Assembly: GCF_029909975.1 (NCBI RefSeq)
Contig: NZ_CP094516.1
Location: 6,488,501 to 6,552,500, forward strand
Direction of reading: 5' to 3'
DNA length: 64,000 bases
From: Bradyrhizobium sp. ISRA430
Lineage (GTDB): Bacteria; Pseudomonadota; Alphaproteobacteria; Rhizobiales; Xanthobacteraceae
Shown here: positions 34,751 through 43,690 of the stretch, in pieces
Layout: each line of letters begins with the position of its first letter
Position numbering within the stretch: position 1 is the stretch's first letter
Notes under the pieces: model-generated
Databases searched by the model: none
The model's input: only the letters and a program-made list of their open reading frames with translations
What the model was told of the DNA's origin: nothing
Program-made: the position numbers and the translations under genes

Positions 34751-34800
34751 CGCGAACCTTCTCATTGTCGCCGCGGTCTTATAGAAGGTGCGGCAAGTCA
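34751..34800. promoter_or_regulatory. Spaced inverted-repeat element, copy 2
   Basis: GCGAACCTTCTCA at the left and TATAGAAGGTGCGGCAAG at the right, with the same distance between half-sites as at 32811-32860. One base differs in the right arm (GGTG for GGTT). It is 19 bases upstream of the META-domain gene. Confidence 0.6.
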
Positions 34801-34818
34801 GGACGGTCGAGAGGTGTC

Positions 34819-35262
34819 ATGGGTTCAGGTTTCGTGGGTTCAGGTGTCGTGGATTCAGGTGTCGTGGGTTCGCTCAAGCAGGTGATGTGTGCGGCGGTCG
34901 CGGTGCTGCTGATGTCGGGTATCGCGTACGGCGAGGAGGGGTTCCCGTTCGGCACCGAGATGACGCTCGAGGCGCTGCCGCAGCCCGGCTCGAAGCGGAT
35001 TCCGAACATCGAGATCGGCGACAATGGCGAGGTCGTGCTGGAGCTCTGGTGCAAGGGCGGCAAGGGCCAGTTCTCCGTCGCCGGCAACACCGTGATCTTC
35101 GTCGCCGGCCAGATCCAGGACCGTTCCTGTCCGCCCGCCAAGGCTCAGGCCGACGACGATCTCGTCGCGGCGCTCGCCGCCACCGAGACCTGGAAGCGCC
35201 AGGGCGAGGTGCTCACGCTGATCGGCCCGAAGCCGCTGCGGTTTCGCGTGAACGGCAATTGA
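34819..35262 (+). CDS. Secreted META-domain (HslJ-like) protein
   Basis: A protein of 147 residues from the ATG at 34819; an internal ATG at 34885 just before the signal-like segment (MCAAVAVLLMSGIAYG) is possible. The mature part is META/HslJ-like: GNTVIFVAGQIQDRSCPPA, LVAALAATETWKRQGEVLTL and the closing LRFRV. The first 17 residues come from a 15-base tandem repeat. META proteins are small periplasmic or lipoprotein beta-folds of unclear function. Confidence 0.72.
   Translation: MGSGFVGSGVVDSGVVGSLKQVMCAAVAVLLMSGIAYGEEGFPFGTEMTLEALPQPGSKRIPNIEIGDNGEVVLELWCKGGKGQFSVAGNTVIFVAGQIQDRSCPPAKAQADDDLVAALAATETWKRQGEVLTLIGPKPLRFRVNGN
34823..34872 (+). repeat. 15-bp tandem repeat, 3.3 units
   Basis: Units at 34823-34837, 34838-34852 and 34853-34867 (GTTCAGGTTTCGTGG and two close variants), then a partial GTTCG. 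They encode GSGFV, GSGVV, DSGVV and GS at the N-terminus of the META-domain gene. Confidence 0.9.
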
Positions 35263-35277
35263 ACCTCGCGGCGGCGG

Positions 35278-35967
35278 TTACGGCGTCGCAATCAATCCGT
35301 TGGCGGTCGCGACGATCCAGCGACTGCCCCAGCGCACGATGGAGTCTATTCGCCCAAGCCCGGGAATAATGTCGCCGCGCGCGGCCATCCGAACTCCGTC
35401 AGGGCCTTCGAGAACCGCGGTTCCGTCCCGAACGTCAACAACCGTCCAGCCGGGAATGGTGGTGGGCCTGGTTTCAGGTGCCGGCGCCAAAGGCTGCCTC
35501 ATTGCGACCGCCGGCCCGGATGGGCTCGTATGTACTTGCGAGGCCGTCGACGGGCGTACGCCCGACGTGGCGGAAGTCTTGGGGATGCTTCCAACAAAGG
35601 CGGGTACGGTTGCTTGCTCGGAGGTAGAGGCCGTCTTTCGGATGCCTTCAATCTTGCCCGCGGACCTTGTTTCAGGACCTCGCGATGGGGGCGCTGCTTC
35701 CTGGGCAATTGGGCCGGCGTCGAACATGCTTGCGAACGCAGGCCAATTCAGACCTCCGGCCCAACCCAATCCAAAGCTTGCCACAAGTGCGATTGCGACC
35801 AGCAGAACGGTGCGCGCCCGAACACCATACGGGTCTCGTAGCACCAGCACGTCTTCGCGATCGTGGCTTAAGATATCCCACAGACTGGCCGGCGGCCTCG
35901 GCAGCTCGCCGCCAACCACATTCCCGGGCCGGATGTCTCCAAGGGTACTCAGCTCGTGGTCTTGCAT
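35278..35967 (-). CDS. Membrane-anchored hypothetical protein
   Basis: A protein of 229 residues from the ATG at 35967 (a GTG four codons earlier is also possible). The N-terminal part is cytoplasmic (SLWDILSHDREDVLVLRDPY), one membrane helix lies near 57-78 (VLLVAIALVASFGLGWAGGL), then a Pro/Ser/Thr-rich linker, and a small C-terminal beta domain (GWTVVDVRDGTAVLEGPDGV, then GDIIPGLGRIDSIVRWGSRW). The C-terminal pattern resembles PilP-like domains of secretion or pilus proteins, but I cannot assign a function. It is convergent with the META-domain gene. Confidence 0.72.
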   Translation of the reverse strand: MQDHELSTLGDIRPGNVVGGELPRPPASLWDILSHDREDVLVLRDPYGVRARTVLLVAIALVASFGLGWAGGLNWPAFASMFDAGPIAQEAAPPSRGPETRSAGKIEGIRKTASTSEQATVPAFVGSIPKTSATSGVRPSTASQVHTSPSGPAVAMRQPLAPAPETRPTTIPGWTVVDVRDGTAVLEGPDGVRMAARGDIIPGLGRIDSIVRWGSRWIVATANGLIATP

Positions 35968-36054
35968 GATGCGACCCACGTTCGGTTACCCGATGATGGC
36001 CGCTTAGACTGAATCGAATCTTAACAATCAGGCGAATGGCTGCGGCAGCTCAGC

Positions 36055-37266
36055 CTATTTCCACAGCGACTTGTCAGCGTCCCAGCGCTGGCCCTTGAGC
36101 TCCTTGGTGAGCGCCTCGACCGAGCCGTTGTCGTCGGGCTGGTCGCCTTCCTCGTCGGTCGCCGCCTCGTCCGACAGGTTGAGCTTCGCGCCGGTGCCCT
36201 CGTCGGTAGTTGTGGTCGAAGGGCTGCCGATCCAGAGCATCAGCTTGTCGGTCGAGCCCGGCTTGTCCGCAGAGACGAGGCCTGCGACCTCGATCGTATC
36301 GGTGAGCTCGAGCGCCGGGAAATCCTGGTTCGGCCGCTTGAAGACGAGCTTGAGCTTGCCGGTGATCGGGCTGAAGCTCTGCGCGACCGGCTTTGCCGCG
36401 AGCGTCCTGCCCAGGACGTTCGAGACCGCGCTTGCGAGCTTGTCACGGTTGATCCTGTCGCCATCGCGCCAGTCGGCGGCGGGGAAACGGATGGTGCGAT
36501 CCATCTCGGTCATCCCCGCGGTCCAGCCTGCGGCGGTGACGCCCGGCATCGCCTTGAGCTTTGCGAGCAGCGCGGCGGCGCGCTCCGGGTCGACCGACAT
36601 GTTGATGGTCTGCTCGCCGGCGCGCAGCGCGTCGCAGCCGACCGAGAGGCTCGCCAGCGTCACCTCGACGTCCTGGCCCTTCAGGCTCTTCAAGAGGTCG
36701 GTCGCCGCGTCGAGCTTGACCTTGACCGCGATCGCTTCGGGCGAGACTTCGGTAAAATCCTTCGGCTGCGGCGTGATGCCGTCGTCCGAGGTCTGGTTGT
36801 CGAGGAATTCCCTCTCGCTGAGATCGGAATTGTCGGGGGAGGCGACCTCGGTCACGACCTGGCCGATCGAGATCTGGCCGCGGAACTCGAAGGTGTCGCC
36901 GGTCGGCTTGCGCACCAGCTTGATGCTGACCGGCGCTTTCTCGCCGAGGCTCTGCGTCGTGCCGGTCAGAGTCTGGCCCGCGACCTGGAGGTTGGCGACG
37001 AAGCGGTCCTTGCGGTCGGAGTTCCTCGAGACGGGGTAGCAGACGTCGAGCACGGCCGCCGTAACCGCCTTGCCCTGCCGCGTCTCCTTCAGGATCACGT
37101 CGGCATTGCCCTCCATCAATCCGTCGATCGAAGTGAAATAACGCGTCTCCGCACCGCCCGGGGCGGCGGCCTTCGGTGACAGCTTCATCTGGCCGGATGC
37201 GACTTCAGGCGAAACGGCAAGCAGAGCCGCCAAGAAAACTGTCGGGCAGACCAGAAGCGCGCGCAT
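36055..37266 (-). CDS. Secreted hypothetical protein with repeated substrate-binding-like fold
   Basis: A protein of 403 residues from the ATG at 37266, with a signal peptide (MRALLVCPTVFLAALLAVSP). It has no motif I recognise: a Cys near DVCYPVSR, many Thr/Asp-rich strands, and an acidic tail (EAATDEEGDQPDDNGS). It is transcribed leftwards and lies downstream of groEL, but the strong groEL terminator separates them. A periplasmic location is the only safe inference. Confidence 0.72.
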   Translation of the reverse strand: MRALLVCPTVFLAALLAVSPEVASGQMKLSPKAAAPGGAETRYFTSIDGLMEGNADVILKETRQGKAVTAAVLDVCYPVSRNSDRKDRFVANLQVAGQTLTGTTQSLGEKAPVSIKLVRKPTGDTFEFRGQISIGQVVTEVASPDNSDLSEREFLDNQTSDDGITPQPKDFTEVSPEAIAVKVKLDAATDLLKSLKGQDVEVTLASLSVGCDALRAGEQTINMSVDPERAAALLAKLKAMPGVTAAGWTAGMTEMDRTIRFPAADWRDGDRINRDKLASAVSNVLGRTLAAKPVAQSFSPITGKLKLVFKRPNQDFPALELTDTIEVAGLVSADKPGSTDKLMLWIGSPSTTTTDEGTGAKLNLSDEAATDEEGDQPDDNGSVEALTKELKGQRWDADKSLWK

Positions 37267-37364
37267 CGACGAAATCCTCGAGCAATAGAATCGGCGCCAC
37301 CGTAGTGGGTTTTGGCCGTCGGTTGAATTGGAAAGCGCAAGACAAAGCGCAAGACATCGTCGGC

Positions 37365-37394
37365 AAAAAAGAAGGCCGCCAGGAGGCGGCCTTC
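37365..37394 (-). terminator. Intrinsic terminator of groEL
   Basis: A perfect 10-bp stem (37371-37380 with 37385-37394), loop AGGA on the plus strand, and on the minus strand a following TTTTTT (37370-37365). It lies 26 bases after the groEL stop. Confidence 0.93.
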
Positions 37395-37419
37395 GCATCA
37401 ATGTGTGGGAACGATGGGC

Positions 37420-39054
<1,635 letters not shown>

Positions 39055-39100
39055 CTAACTCCTGAAAAAACTTGGATCGATGGGGCGCCGCGCTTGCCCT

Positions 39101-39205
39101 CGTCATTGCCGGACCTGGTCCGGCATCCATCATCATTCGAAGAACGATGGATGCCCGGGTCATCTAGCGCGAAGCCGCGCTTCGCGCTTCCGCCCGGGCA
39201 TGACA
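39101..39205. repeat. Palindromic repeat in the groES-groEL spacer
   Basis: It begins CGTCATTGCC and ends CCCGGGCATGAC, with inner palindromes around CATCGTTCTTCG-like and AGCGCGAAGCCGCGCTTCGCGCT sequences (the latter split at 39167-39189). The ends match the other CGTCAT-type repeats. It lies inside a transcribed spacer. Confidence 0.8.
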
Positions 39206-39239
39206 GTGGAGCATTCAGCGGCTATTCAGGCGGGTGGCC

Positions 39240-39536
39240 TTAGGCCAGCACGCCCATGATGTCCGACTCCTTCATGATCAGGAGCTCTTCGTTGTCGATC
39301 TTGACCTCGGTGCCCGACCATTTGCCGAACAGCACGCGGTCGCCGGCCTTGAGGTCGATCGGAATCAGCTTGCCGGTCTCGTCGCGGCCGCCAGGGCCGA
39401 CGGCGACTACCTCACCCTGGGACGGCTTTTCCTTGGCGGTGTCCGGAATGATGATGCCGCCCTTGGTCTTTTCCTCGGCTTCGATACGTTTGACCACGAC
39501 ACGGTCATGCAGCGGACGAAATTTGGATTTAGCCAT
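39240..39536 (-). CDS. groES: Co-chaperonin GroES
   Basis: A protein of 98 residues: [20 protein letters not shown], the mobile loop [20 protein letters not shown] and the end of roof hairpin [15 protein letters not shown], then [12 protein letters not shown]. It caps the GroEL chamber. First gene of the operon, under the CIRCE element at 39634. Confidence 0.99.
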   Translation of the reverse strand: MAKSKFRPLHDRVVVKRIEAEEKTKGGIIIPDTAKEKPSQGEVVAVGPGGRDETGKLIPIDLKAGDRVLFGKWSGTEVKIDNEELLIMKESDIMGVLA

Positions 39537-39633
39537 GACGTTTCCCTTTGGAGGCTCGCTTTGTCGAAAGCAGCGGAAGTGGGTGAGGGCGGCGCTCCCG
39601 TCAACCCTCTCCCGAGGGTCAAGCGGCGCGCGC

Positions 39634-39660
39634 TTAGCAATCGGCCTTTCCGAGTGCTAA
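39634..39660 (-). promoter_or_regulatory. CIRCE operator (HrcA binding site) of groESL
   Basis: TTAGCAATC (39634-39642), nine bases, GAGTGCTAA (39652-39660). It differs from the consensus TTAGCACTC-N9-GAGTGCTAA at one position. It lies about 100 bases upstream of groES, just downstream of the promoter, as expected for HrcA repression. Confidence 0.93.
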
Positions 39661-39671
39661 TAGTGCGCCCG

Positions 39672-39700
39672 GAAATATGGCTTGGCCGCGATCCTGTCAA
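39672..39700 (-). promoter_or_regulatory. Sigma-70-like promoter of groESL
   Basis: On the minus strand TTGACA (39700-39695) is followed after 16-17 bases by CATATT/TATTTC (39678-39672). The transcription start would fall at the CIRCE element. This matches HrcA-controlled vegetative promoters. Confidence 0.65.
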
Positions 39701-39856
39701 GCAAAGCTGGTTAAGCGATTGGTGAGGCGGATATAGGATGGTGGCACTGGAAACTCGTCCGGGGAGCTGGCGCATCAAAGGACGTCATTGCCCCGGCAGC
39801 GGTTTTGCGCTTGGCTGCGGGAGGGGTGTGGCCAAGGTCTTGTTCGGGGGAATGCC

Positions 39857-40378
39857 ATGATCAGTTCAGCTCACGCGCGGACGGCTGCCAGTCTGGCCGC
39901 CGCCTCACTGTTGGCGCTGTTGCTGGGCGCCTGCGGCGGCGGCACGAGCCTGCCGTCGTTCTCCTCGTCCCAGCCGCCGCCCGAGGCCGAACCCGGCACC
40001 GGGCCGGAAATGCCGGCGACGATCCGCGCCGACGAGATCGTCGGCCGCTGGGGCCTCGCCTCGTTCCAGAACCCGGCCGACCGCGCCCGCACCGAGGCCG
40101 CCGCACGCGCGCAGTGCAAGAATCCCTACGTGATCGGCGCCGGTTCTTCCGGCGGCGTGATCATGCATCTGGCCGACCAGGCGACCCCGCAGGAACTGCG
40201 GCTCAAGGGCTCGCCCAGCGGCAAGAATTATATCGGACCGCCTGGTCCGACCCCCGGCGAGCAGGACCGCGAGATCGTCTCGTTCGACGGCCGCGTCATG
40301 ATCACCCGCTTCATCGACAAGGACGCCGCCACCCGCTACGGCAACATGGTCTACGTCCGCTGCGCGCCGAGGGCGTAG
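39857..40378 (+). CDS. Lipoprotein, function unknown
   Basis: A protein of 173 residues from ATG 39857, with a lipoprotein signal (LLALLLGACGGG, lipobox LGAC, acylated Cys near residue 26). A Pro/Ser linker follows, then a compact domain (ADEIVGRWGLASFQNPADRA, YVIGAGSSGGVIMHLADQ) that ends with a Cys (YVRCAPRA), perhaps disulfide-bonded to the Cys in ARAQCKNPY. I recall similar lipoproteins in Bradyrhizobium without known function. Shine-Dalgarno GGGGGAA. Confidence 0.82.
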   Translation: MISSAHARTAASLAAASLLALLLGACGGGTSLPSFSSSQPPPEAEPGTGPEMPATIRADEIVGRWGLASFQNPADRARTEAAARAQCKNPYVIGAGSSGGVIMHLADQATPQELRLKGSPSGKNYIGPPGPTPGEQDREIVSFDGRVMITRFIDKDAATRYGNMVYVRCAPRA

Positions 40379-40389
40379 ACTCTCGCCTT

Positions 40390-40507
40390 CGTCATGCCCC
40401 GCGAAGGCGGGGCATCCAGTAATCACCGCCGCGGCTTGAGCCGAGACGCTTGCGTATACTGGATCGTCCGCCCCAGTGCGCAATTGCGCACAAGGCGGAC
40501 GATGACA
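40390..40507. repeat. CGTCAT-type palindromic repeat
   Basis: It begins CGTCATGCCCCGCGAAGGCG and ends GGCGGACGATGACAG, with inner inverted arms ATCCAGT/ACTGGAT (40414-40420, 40458-40464) and a TGCGCAATTGCGCA palindrome (40477-40490). It lies 11 bases after the lipoprotein stop. Confidence 0.85.
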
Positions 40508-40522
40508 GCCGAGGGGATGGCC

Positions 40523-40564
40523 AAAACAAAAACGCCGGCTTCGCGCCGGCGTTTTGTTTTTTTT
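40523..40564. terminator. Bidirectional intrinsic terminator
   Basis: A 7-bp GC stem CGCCGGC/GCCGGCG with loop TTCGC, flanked by A-runs on the left and T-runs on the right (TTTTGTTTTTTTT). It serves the lipoprotein gene on the plus strand and cheZ on the minus strand. Confidence 0.9.
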
Positions 40565-40580
40565 CGCAATCTCTGTCCAA

Positions 40581-41354
40581 TCAGTCGAACAGCGCGTCGA
40601 TGTCGTCCTGCGAGGCGTGGCCGACGTCGCCGGCGAGCTTCGGGCCGTTGAGCAGCTTGGCGTCCTCGTCGCGGGTGTCGACGATCGGCGGCGTATGCGC
40701 CTTGATGGCGTCGACGCCACCCCAGATGTCCATCATCGCATTGATGTGCTGCTCGATGAACTTCATCGTGCCCATCACCTTGCTGATGCGCTGGCCGGTG
40801 AGGTCCTGGAAGTTGCAGGCCTCGAAGATCGAGATGACGCGTTCCTGGATGTCGTCGGCGAGCCGCTTCTGCTGGTCGACCGAGTCGACCTTGGAGAGCG
40901 CGGATGCCGCCTGATCGATCGATTCGGCGGCTTCGAGGATCTGCTGGGTCGCCTGCTCGGTGCCGCCGACGACCGCGCCGAGCTCGCCGTTGACCTTGGC
41001 CATCTCCTCGCCGTTGAAGCTCTTGCCATGCAGCACCGCGATCTCGCGCTTGGTGCGGTTGATGGCGTCGTGAATGAGGTCGAGCTCGACCTTGAGCTTC
41101 TCGCACTGCTCGATCTGGGCGCGATAGGTTTCCAGCATCGCGCGCGTCTCGGCAACTTCCTGCGCCACGACGGATTCGCTCGGCGGCAGCGCGGCGTGCC
41201 CTGCATGACTGCCGCGGGCCATCTGTGCACGGATCGCGCGCAGCTCGGCCATGATCTCGCTATGCATCGGAAGAGCCTCGTCGATTACTTCAGGAATTGG
41301 CATCTCGCCGACGACAGCTTCCTCGACGCGAAAACGCTTGCGGTGAACAGCCAT
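40581..41354 (-). CDS. cheZ: Chemotaxis phosphatase CheZ
   Basis: A protein of 257 residues, largely helical. The CheZ active-site helix is FEACNFQDLTGQRISKVM, with catalytic Asp184 and Gln188. The C-terminal peptide ASQDDIDALFD fits the CheY-binding tail. CheZ removes phosphate from CheY-P and so resets the flagellar motor signal. No other chemotaxis gene is in the window, so it is separate from any che operon here. A terminator follows it. Confidence 0.9.
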   Translation of the reverse strand: MAVHRKRFRVEEAVVGEMPIPEVIDEALPMHSEIMAELRAIRAQMARGSHAGHAALPPSESVVAQEVAETRAMLETYRAQIEQCEKLKVELDLIHDAINRTKREIAVLHGKSFNGEEMAKVNGELGAVVGGTEQATQQILEAAESIDQAASALSKVDSVDQQKRLADDIQERVISIFEACNFQDLTGQRISKVMGTMKFIEQHINAMMDIWGGVDAIKAHTPPIVDTRDEDAKLLNGPKLAGDVGHASQDDIDALFD

Positions 41355-41667
41355 TAGGATACTCCCCCCACCTCACTCACGCGTCTTTGTAGGCAGAAGC
41401 GATTTAACACGAAGTTCACAGCAGGAACTGTGATGCGGCCGCGCGCGACGGCGCGCAAAGGGGCGATTAACCATGCGAGATCGCCGTTCATCGAAAATAA
41501 ACGCTGATCGCCAAATTGCGCCTGTCTTGACGGCGTGGTGAATCGAAACGCGCTCTGCGTTTACCAAACCGATTTGCTTTTGATCTTTATTGACCACGTC
41601 GCGAGCGCGGATCAGCCAACCGCTCCACGACGAATGTGATCTAGACGAAACAGTACAGAGTACGTCG
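41355..41667. other. Divergent intergenic region, 313 bp, cheZ / L,D-transpeptidase
   Basis: It holds the promoters of both genes. Its AT content rises near 41400-41600 (AAATAAACGCTGATCG, TTTGATCTTTATTG), as promoters do, but I cannot single out one. No RNA or ORF is supported. Confidence 0.4.
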
Positions 41668-42474
41668 ATGTTCAAGAGAATGTCTGTCGCGCTGCTCGGC
41701 AGCGCTTGCACCTTCATGACCGGCGCCGACCGCGCGATTGCCTTCGACAACAGCGTGCCTTCCGATCCGCCCGTGGTGCTCTATGCGCCGCAGGTCCCGC
41801 CGGCGCCGGTGCGCGTCGCCTCCAATTCGAACATGGGCGGGGGCTTCATCGAGTTTCTGTTCGGCGACGCCCCCGGCCGCGGCCAGACCTACTATCCGCA
41901 GCAACAGCAGCCGATGTATCAGCAGCAGCCCGGCTATTACGACCAGCGGCGGCTGCCGCCGATGGGCGAGCCGCAGATGCAGGGCGCCGGCGTGCAGCAG
42001 GATGCGGTCGATCCGCGGCAGCGTCCGTTCGATCCGAGATTCGAGAAACAGCTCGTTGATTATAGCGGCAAGGAAAGTGCCGGCACCATCGTGGTCGATA
42101 CGCCGAATAAGTTCCTCTATCTCGTCGAGGGCAACGGCAAGGCGCTGCGCTACGGCATCGGTGTGGGGCGTCCCGGCTTCACCTGGTCCGGCGTCAAGAC
42201 CATCTCGGCCAAGCGCGAATGGCCGGACTGGACGCCGCCGGCGGAAATGATCGCGCGCCGTCCCGACCTGCCGCGCCACATGGAAGGTGGTCCGGAAAAT
42301 CCGCTCGGCGCGCGCGCGATGTATCTGGGCTCGACGCTCTACCGCATCCACGGCTCCAACGAGCCCTGGACCATCGGCACCAACGTCTCTTCCGGCTGCA
42401 TCCGTATGCGCAACGACGACGTCATCGACCTCTACGGTCGCGTCAATGTCGGCACCAAGGTCGTGGTGATGTGA
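41668..42474 (+). CDS. L,D-transpeptidase (YkuD/ErfK domain)
   Basis: A protein of 268 residues from ATG 41668, with a signal-like N-terminus (FKRMSVALLGSACTFMTGAD). A Gln/Pro/Tyr-rich linker (YYPQQQQPMYQQQPGYY) precedes a YkuD domain with the catalytic motif: His in YRIHGSNEPWTIG and Cys in NVSSGCIRMRNDDV. These enzymes make 3-3 crosslinks in peptidoglycan or attach proteins to it, in the periplasm. Bradyrhizobium has many paralogues. Confidence 0.92.
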   Translation: MFKRMSVALLGSACTFMTGADRAIAFDNSVPSDPPVVLYAPQVPPAPVRVASNSNMGGGFIEFLFGDAPGRGQTYYPQQQQPMYQQQPGYYDQRRLPPMGEPQMQGAGVQQDAVDPRQRPFDPRFEKQLVDYSGKESAGTIVVDTPNKFLYLVEGNGKALRYGIGVGRPGFTWSGVKTISAKREWPDWTPPAEMIARRPDLPRHMEGGPENPLGARAMYLGSTLYRIHGSNEPWTIGTNVSSGCIRMRNDDVIDLYGRVNVGTKVVVM

Positions 42475-42490
42475 GTCCATGCGCTCGCCG

Positions 42491-42640
42491 CTTACCCTCT
42501 CCCCTTGTGGGAGAGGGTGGCTTCGCGGAACGCGAAGCCGGGTGAGGGGTCTCTATCCGCGAGTAGAACTGTATCCGCATGCGCGGAGAAAACCCCTCAT
42601 CCGGCGCTTCGCGCCACCTTCTCCCACAAGGGGGGAAGGC
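42491..42640. repeat. Intergenic palindromic repeat (CTCTCCCCTTGTGGGAGAGG type)
   Basis: Two near-complementary halves: CTTACCCTCTCCCCTTGTGG at 42491 and, at the right end, CCACCTTCTCCCACAAGGGG (42614-42633). Between them lie GCTTCGCGGAACGCGAAGC and GGTGAGGGGTCTCT/AACCCCTCATCC inverted segments. This is a widespread repeat type in alphaproteobacterial intergenic DNA. Confidence 0.88.
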
Positions 42641-42672
42641 AAGAATTCCGAGCAAGGGCGCGACATCAAACA

Positions 42673-42701
42673 AGAACGGCCGCCTCATTGGCGGCCGTTC
42701 T
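42673..42701. terminator. Terminator between L,D-transpeptidase and DUF2076 genes
   Basis: A perfect 12-bp stem (42673-42684 with 42690-42701), loop TCATT, followed by GTTT on the plus strand. It lies 26 bases from the DUF2076 stop and can serve both convergent genes. Confidence 0.8.
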
Positions 42702-42727
42702 GTTTGGTGCAAGAAAGAGAGGTAGCG

Positions 42728-43552
42728 TCACGCGTAATCGTTGCCGCCATCGTCGCCGCCGCCGAAATCGCTGTCGTCGGCCATGTCCATGTTGTCGTCG
42801 TCGTGGTCATCGTCGTAGTTCTGATCGTTGTCGTTGCGATCGTCGTTCGATGCCTGGTCGACGAAGCCCTGGCGCGAATCATCGCCGCGGTCGCGGTTCG
42901 ATCCGATATCGTTGATCCCTGCGTCGCGCGCGAGCGAGCCGCCGGACTGGTCGCCGCCGCCCCACGGGCTGCCGCTGCGGTCACCCAATGCGTTGGTGTC
43001 GCCAAAAGCCTGATGCGGTCCGCCCATCATGTTGCGGATGCTGGAGAGCAACAGCGAGCCGCCGACGACACCGGCGGCCGCAGCCGCGGCCGTGCCGAGG
43101 AAGGAGCCGCCGCCACCGCCGACCGGCGCAGCGCCATAGCCCTGACCTTGACCGTAAGCCTGTCCGTAAGGCGGCTGGCCGTAACCCGGCTGCGTCTGCT
43201 GCATTGCCTGGCCGCTGTTCCACACCGGCCGCGAGTCGCGCGGCGGCACGTTGGGAACCGAGCCGCGCGACGGGCTCGAGCCGAACAGGCTCTCGCGCAT
43301 GGAATCCAGGAAGCCGCCGGACTGGGGCTGCTCCGGCGCGTGCGCCGCCTCCAGCTCCTCGATCCGGGCATTGGCGCGCTTCAGCGCTTCGTCCTGCAGC
43401 AGCGCGGTCTGCACCAGCGCATAGACCGCGCCGGGCGCCTTGCGCAGCCCGTCGGAGATCGCGGCGATCGCATCGGGATCGCGCGGTGCATTCTCAAGTT
43501 TCGAAAGCCGGTCAAAAAGCTCGTCGACGAGCTGGCGTTCCTGCGGCGTCAT
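42728..43552 (-). CDS. DUF2076 family protein with Gly/Gln-rich middle and acidic tail
   Basis: A protein of 274 residues from ATG 43552, with AAGGAG seven bases upstream. The N-terminal DUF2076 domain reads MTPQERQLVDELFDRLSKLE, then AAISDGLRKAPGAVYALVQT. The middle is Gly/Gln/Tyr-rich (GYGQPPYGQAYGQGQGYG) with a hydrophobic Ala/Gly stretch (FLGTAAAAAAGVVGGSLLLS). The tail is almost only Asp, Asn and Gly (DDDHDDDNMDMADDSD). It may be envelope-associated; its molecular role is unknown. Confidence 0.88.
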   Translation of the reverse strand: MTPQERQLVDELFDRLSKLENAPRDPDAIAAISDGLRKAPGAVYALVQTALLQDEALKRANARIEELEAAHAPEQPQSGGFLDSMRESLFGSSPSRGSVPNVPPRDSRPVWNSGQAMQQTQPGYGQPPYGQAYGQGQGYGAAPVGGGGGSFLGTAAAAAAGVVGGSLLLSSIRNMMGGPHQAFGDTNALGDRSGSPWGGGDQSGGSLARDAGINDIGSNRDRGDDSRQGFVDQASNDDRNDNDQNYDDDHDDDNMDMADDSDFGGGDDGGNDYA

Positions 43553-43690
43553 GATCAATCTCCTTTGCGCGAAACAAGCGCGCAGAAAATGTAGGGTTCC
43601 AATGTGGCCCCAACAGTGGCCTGCGGATTAAATTTCCGTATGCGACAAGCTGCCCGACCGGCCCGTCTCGGCCAGCTTCATTGGCCGGCT

